Assembly: GCA_016793885.1 (NCBI GenBank)
Contig: JAEUHE010000203.1
Span: 1 to 64,000, forward strand
Direction of reading: 5' to 3'
DNA from: Verrucomicrobiales bacterium
Lineage (GTDB): Bacteria > Verrucomicrobiota > Verrucomicrobiia > Limisphaerales > UBA11320
DNA length: 64,000 nucleotides
Positions 62,233 to 64,000 of the stretch are shown one piece after another. Within the stretch, counting starts at the first letter, position 1. The number at the start of each line of letters is the position of its first letter. The translations under genes and the position numbers were made by a program. Under the pieces are notes generated by a model. That model had not been told where the DNA came from, searched no databases, and worked only from the letters and a program-made list of their open reading frames with translations.

Positions 62233-64000
62233 TTAGTTCAGGGAGTGCTTGGAAAGCAATAGAGCATCGCGAGCGCGCGCGGCTTCCAAGCGCTCCTTCG
62301 CCAGTTGGATCTTGGCTTGGATCAGCTCCTTGTTCTCCAAACCTTTCAAAGCGAGTTGATGCTCGAGTTCTACGATGCGACGTTGGTAGGCGCTCAGGCG
62401 CTGCTGCAACGGGGCCTGGACCGCTTCCAGCCGTCGGTCCAACTGCGCAAGATCCTGAGCCGCCCGCTCCTGCACGCGCATGAGGTCCCGTTTCTGTCCC
62501 ATCAACCTCGGAATAGCCGATTCCATCATCACTCTCGCCAAGTGCCGCAGCATGCCGTCCCGAGCCGTCTCTAGAGGCAATACCTCCATGCGACCCGAGG
62601 AAACCACGGCGCCAATCGTCAGTTCAGAAAGACCTAGGCCGGCTGATCGCTCCCGCATCCAGCGGCGAAACACCACGATCAACAACCCCAGACCTAGAAG
62701 CGAAGCCCCCACGGCAATCGATCGCCACGGACCATCCCATACCCGAGTAAGCATCCCGACCGGCACCGCGCCCATCGGGGCCAATCCTTCCGAACCGGGA
62801 GAACCCGCAGTCTCGAGACTCCGTGGGACACTCATTCCCAATTTGGAACGATCGGTCACCCAGGCTGGCACCCCGGTCCCGAACAAGGCTTCCCTCAGGC
62901 CCGGCTCCGGCTGCCGGTCGGAATCCGACCAGTAACGGTAATCACCTTTCCAGCCCAGAATCGCCCACCCCATGCCCACTTCGTCTAGCGACTTGCGAAA
63001 GGAATAATAATATCTCGCCCGCGAAACGGGATCCGCCTGAGCATGACACCCCAACTCCCCAAAATAGACCGGCCGACCATAATGCGCAGACCATTGCCTG
63101 GCCAAAGCGATCAGGCCCCGAAAGGCCGCCGGGCTGGACGGATTACGGTCACCCGCTCGCTGATTGTAGCGACCAAGCCAGCGGGACTGTTCGGCAGTAA
63201 GCGTGGCACCCTCGCCAGAGGCGAGCGGCGTCTCCGGTGGCCCCGGGAATAGCACCCCTTTCAAAGGAGCCGACGTGCGCCCCTGCTGCGTAAAGAGGAC
63301 CGGATCCGCACAATCAATCGTCACGATCAAGTTGTCATCCCCCGGCGGCAGACGGAGCTTGGCGAGACTGGCGAAGGTCCCTGCTCCGCTGGGAGCGACA
63401 AAGATCGTCCGGCGAGCGGAATGCGCGCGAACCATGGGGATGATTTCCTCATAGGCGGACATCAACGCCTGGGTGGGCACCTCGCTTCCAGGTTCGTCCA
63501 GGATCTCAAAGGCCAGGTGGTCAGAAACGTCAGCGAAACGTTGGGAGATCTGCTCCCAGATGACAAACAGCCGCGCTGCCCCCCCGCTGGGATTCTGAAC
63601 CAACTCATTAAAGCCGTGAAAACTCATCACTACCGAGAGGCCGCATCGGCGCGCAGCCGAAATCAATTCTTCCACCTGCGCGAAGAGCTCCTTGGGAACC
63701 ATGCTGCCCGTTTCCCGTTGCAGATGGAGATGCCAAGCCACCGGCAGGCGCACGTGATCAAATCCCTGGCTCCGGATCTCGGAGAGATCCGCCTCCGCAA
63801 TCGGAACACGCTGGGGATCACTCAGTGAAACCTCCAGGAACTTGCGGAGGGTCACCCCTCTGGCATAACGGCGCGCGGCCTCATGAGCCCGGGTCGACTT
63901 GGAAAGCAGCGGCTTCATCTCAGTCCACCCCTCCGGACGCACCGCCTGCGCAGCCACCCGGAGGACCACCGGCGTGTCCTTGGTGACCCGGACCGGCAGA
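62233..64000 (-). CDS. GH5-like glycosidase with membrane helix and C-terminal coiled coil (5' end cut by window)
   Basis: The frame is open to the right edge: upstream of the GTG at 63969 it continues in phase, so the start lies outside. Visible about 588 aa. The catalytic barrel resembles GH5: RRYARGVTLRKFLEV, IRSQGFDHVRLPVAWHL, VVMSFHGFNELVQN, FEILDEPGSE with the acid/base Glu (usual NEP reads DEP) and VYFGELGCHAQ with the nucleophile Glu. Near residue 430 a helix (SIAVGASLLGLGLLIVVFRRW) is followed by a coiled-coil tail (AQDLAQLDRRLEAVQAPLQQRL). The protein should be exported and anchored with an inside tail. Substrate unknown. Confidence 0.8.
   Translation of the reverse strand, partial: LPVRVTKDTPVVLRVAAQAVRPEGWTEMKPLLSKSTRAHEAARRYARGVTLRKFLEVSLSDPQRVPIAEADLSEIRSQGFDHVRLPVAWHLHLQRETGSMVPKELFAQVEELISAARRCGLSVVMSFHGFNELVQNPSGGAARLFVIWEQISQRFADVSDHLAFEILDEPGSEVPTQALMSAYEEIIPMVRAHSARRTIFVAPSGAGTFASLAKLRLPPGDDNLIVTIDCADPVLFTQQGRTSAPLKGVLFPGPPETPLASGEGATLTAEQSRWLGRYNQRAGDRNPSSPAAFRGLIALARQWSAHYGRPVYFGELGCHAQADPVSRARYYYSFRKSLDEVGMGWAILGWKGDYRYWSDSDRQPEPGLREALFGTGVPAWVTDRSKLGMSVPRSLETAGSPGSEGLAPMGAVPVGMLTRVWDGPWRSIAVGASLLGLGLLIVVFRRWMRERSAGLGLSELTIGAVVSSGRMEVLPLETARDGMLRHLARVMMESAIPRLMGQKRDLMRVQERAAQDLAQLDRRLEAVQAPLQQRLSAYQRRIVELEHQLALKGLENKELIQAKIQLAKERLEAARARDALLLSKHSLN

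Noticed and set aside
1-64000. CRISPR arrays, rRNA, tRNA or transposase genes
   Set aside because: No regularly spaced repeats, tRNA-like T-loop signatures or transposase motifs were found by reading both strands.

Overview
The window looks like a piece of a high-GC chromosome from the Verrucomicrobiota (PVC superphylum), probably the Pedosphaera/Limisphaera side. This is inferred from gene content: a DUF1549/DUF1553 + DUF1501 pair, a ThuA-like protein, a PEP-CTERM protein, a prepilin-like protein with an H...DG motif, squalene-hopene cyclase, a tricorn-like protease and many palindromic intergenic repeats. No rRNA or tRNA gene was recognised.

Region 1 (1-6403) is a defence island on the + strand. 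It holds the tail of a protein ending in ...RFG that abuts a Cap2-type E2-E1 fusion, then a Cap3-type JAB peptidase, then HsdR of a type I restriction system and a YgjP-like metallopeptidase. All are packed with 0-3 bp gaps or short overlaps. This reads as the distal half of a type II CBASS operon inserted in, or co-transcribed with, a type I restriction operon. The CD-NTase, effector, HsdM and HsdS would lie upstream of the window.

Region 2 (6551-15066) is a + strand biosynthetic cluster: methyltransferase, ketoacyl-ACP synthase III homologue, acyl carrier protein, hexapeptide acyltransferase with an extra C-terminal domain, NadE-like amide ligase, second carrier protein, AMP-dependent acyl ligase and glutamine-dependent asparagine-synthetase homologue. 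It should activate, load, amidate and transfer an acyl group. The product is unknown; a surface-glycan decoration or small amide is the best guess.

Region 3 (15067-37159) is mixed housekeeping and accessory: malate dehydrogenase, a fucose-isomerase-like protein, a DUF192 lipoprotein, a ceramidase-like protein, a PfkB sugar kinase, squalene-hopene cyclase, a ParD-like/zeta toxin-antitoxin pair with an operator-like palindrome, a PEP-CTERM protein, a MoxR-DUF58-DUF4381-VWA operon, a ThuA-like protein, a response-regulator/HDOD protein, a polytopic membrane protein and the DUF1549/DUF1501 pair.

Region 4 (37621-64000) is mostly housekeeping: copper-type P-ATPase, LeuB, DinG-like helicase, a hexapeptide transferase, RNase III, a zinc-ribbon protein, a GH57 branching enzyme, a CHASE2-adenylate cyclase, a leucine-rich-repeat protein, HscB and an IscA-like protein, tricorn-like protease, a coiled-coil protein, an OmpA-like protein, SufS, a SufE-TatD fusion, a prepilin-like protein and a GH5-like membrane protein cut by the window edge. 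Intergenic spaces hold at least five families of palindromic or dispersed repeats, the clearest being a 115-150 bp inverted repeat present three times (about 20.3, 37.2 and 40.1 kb).
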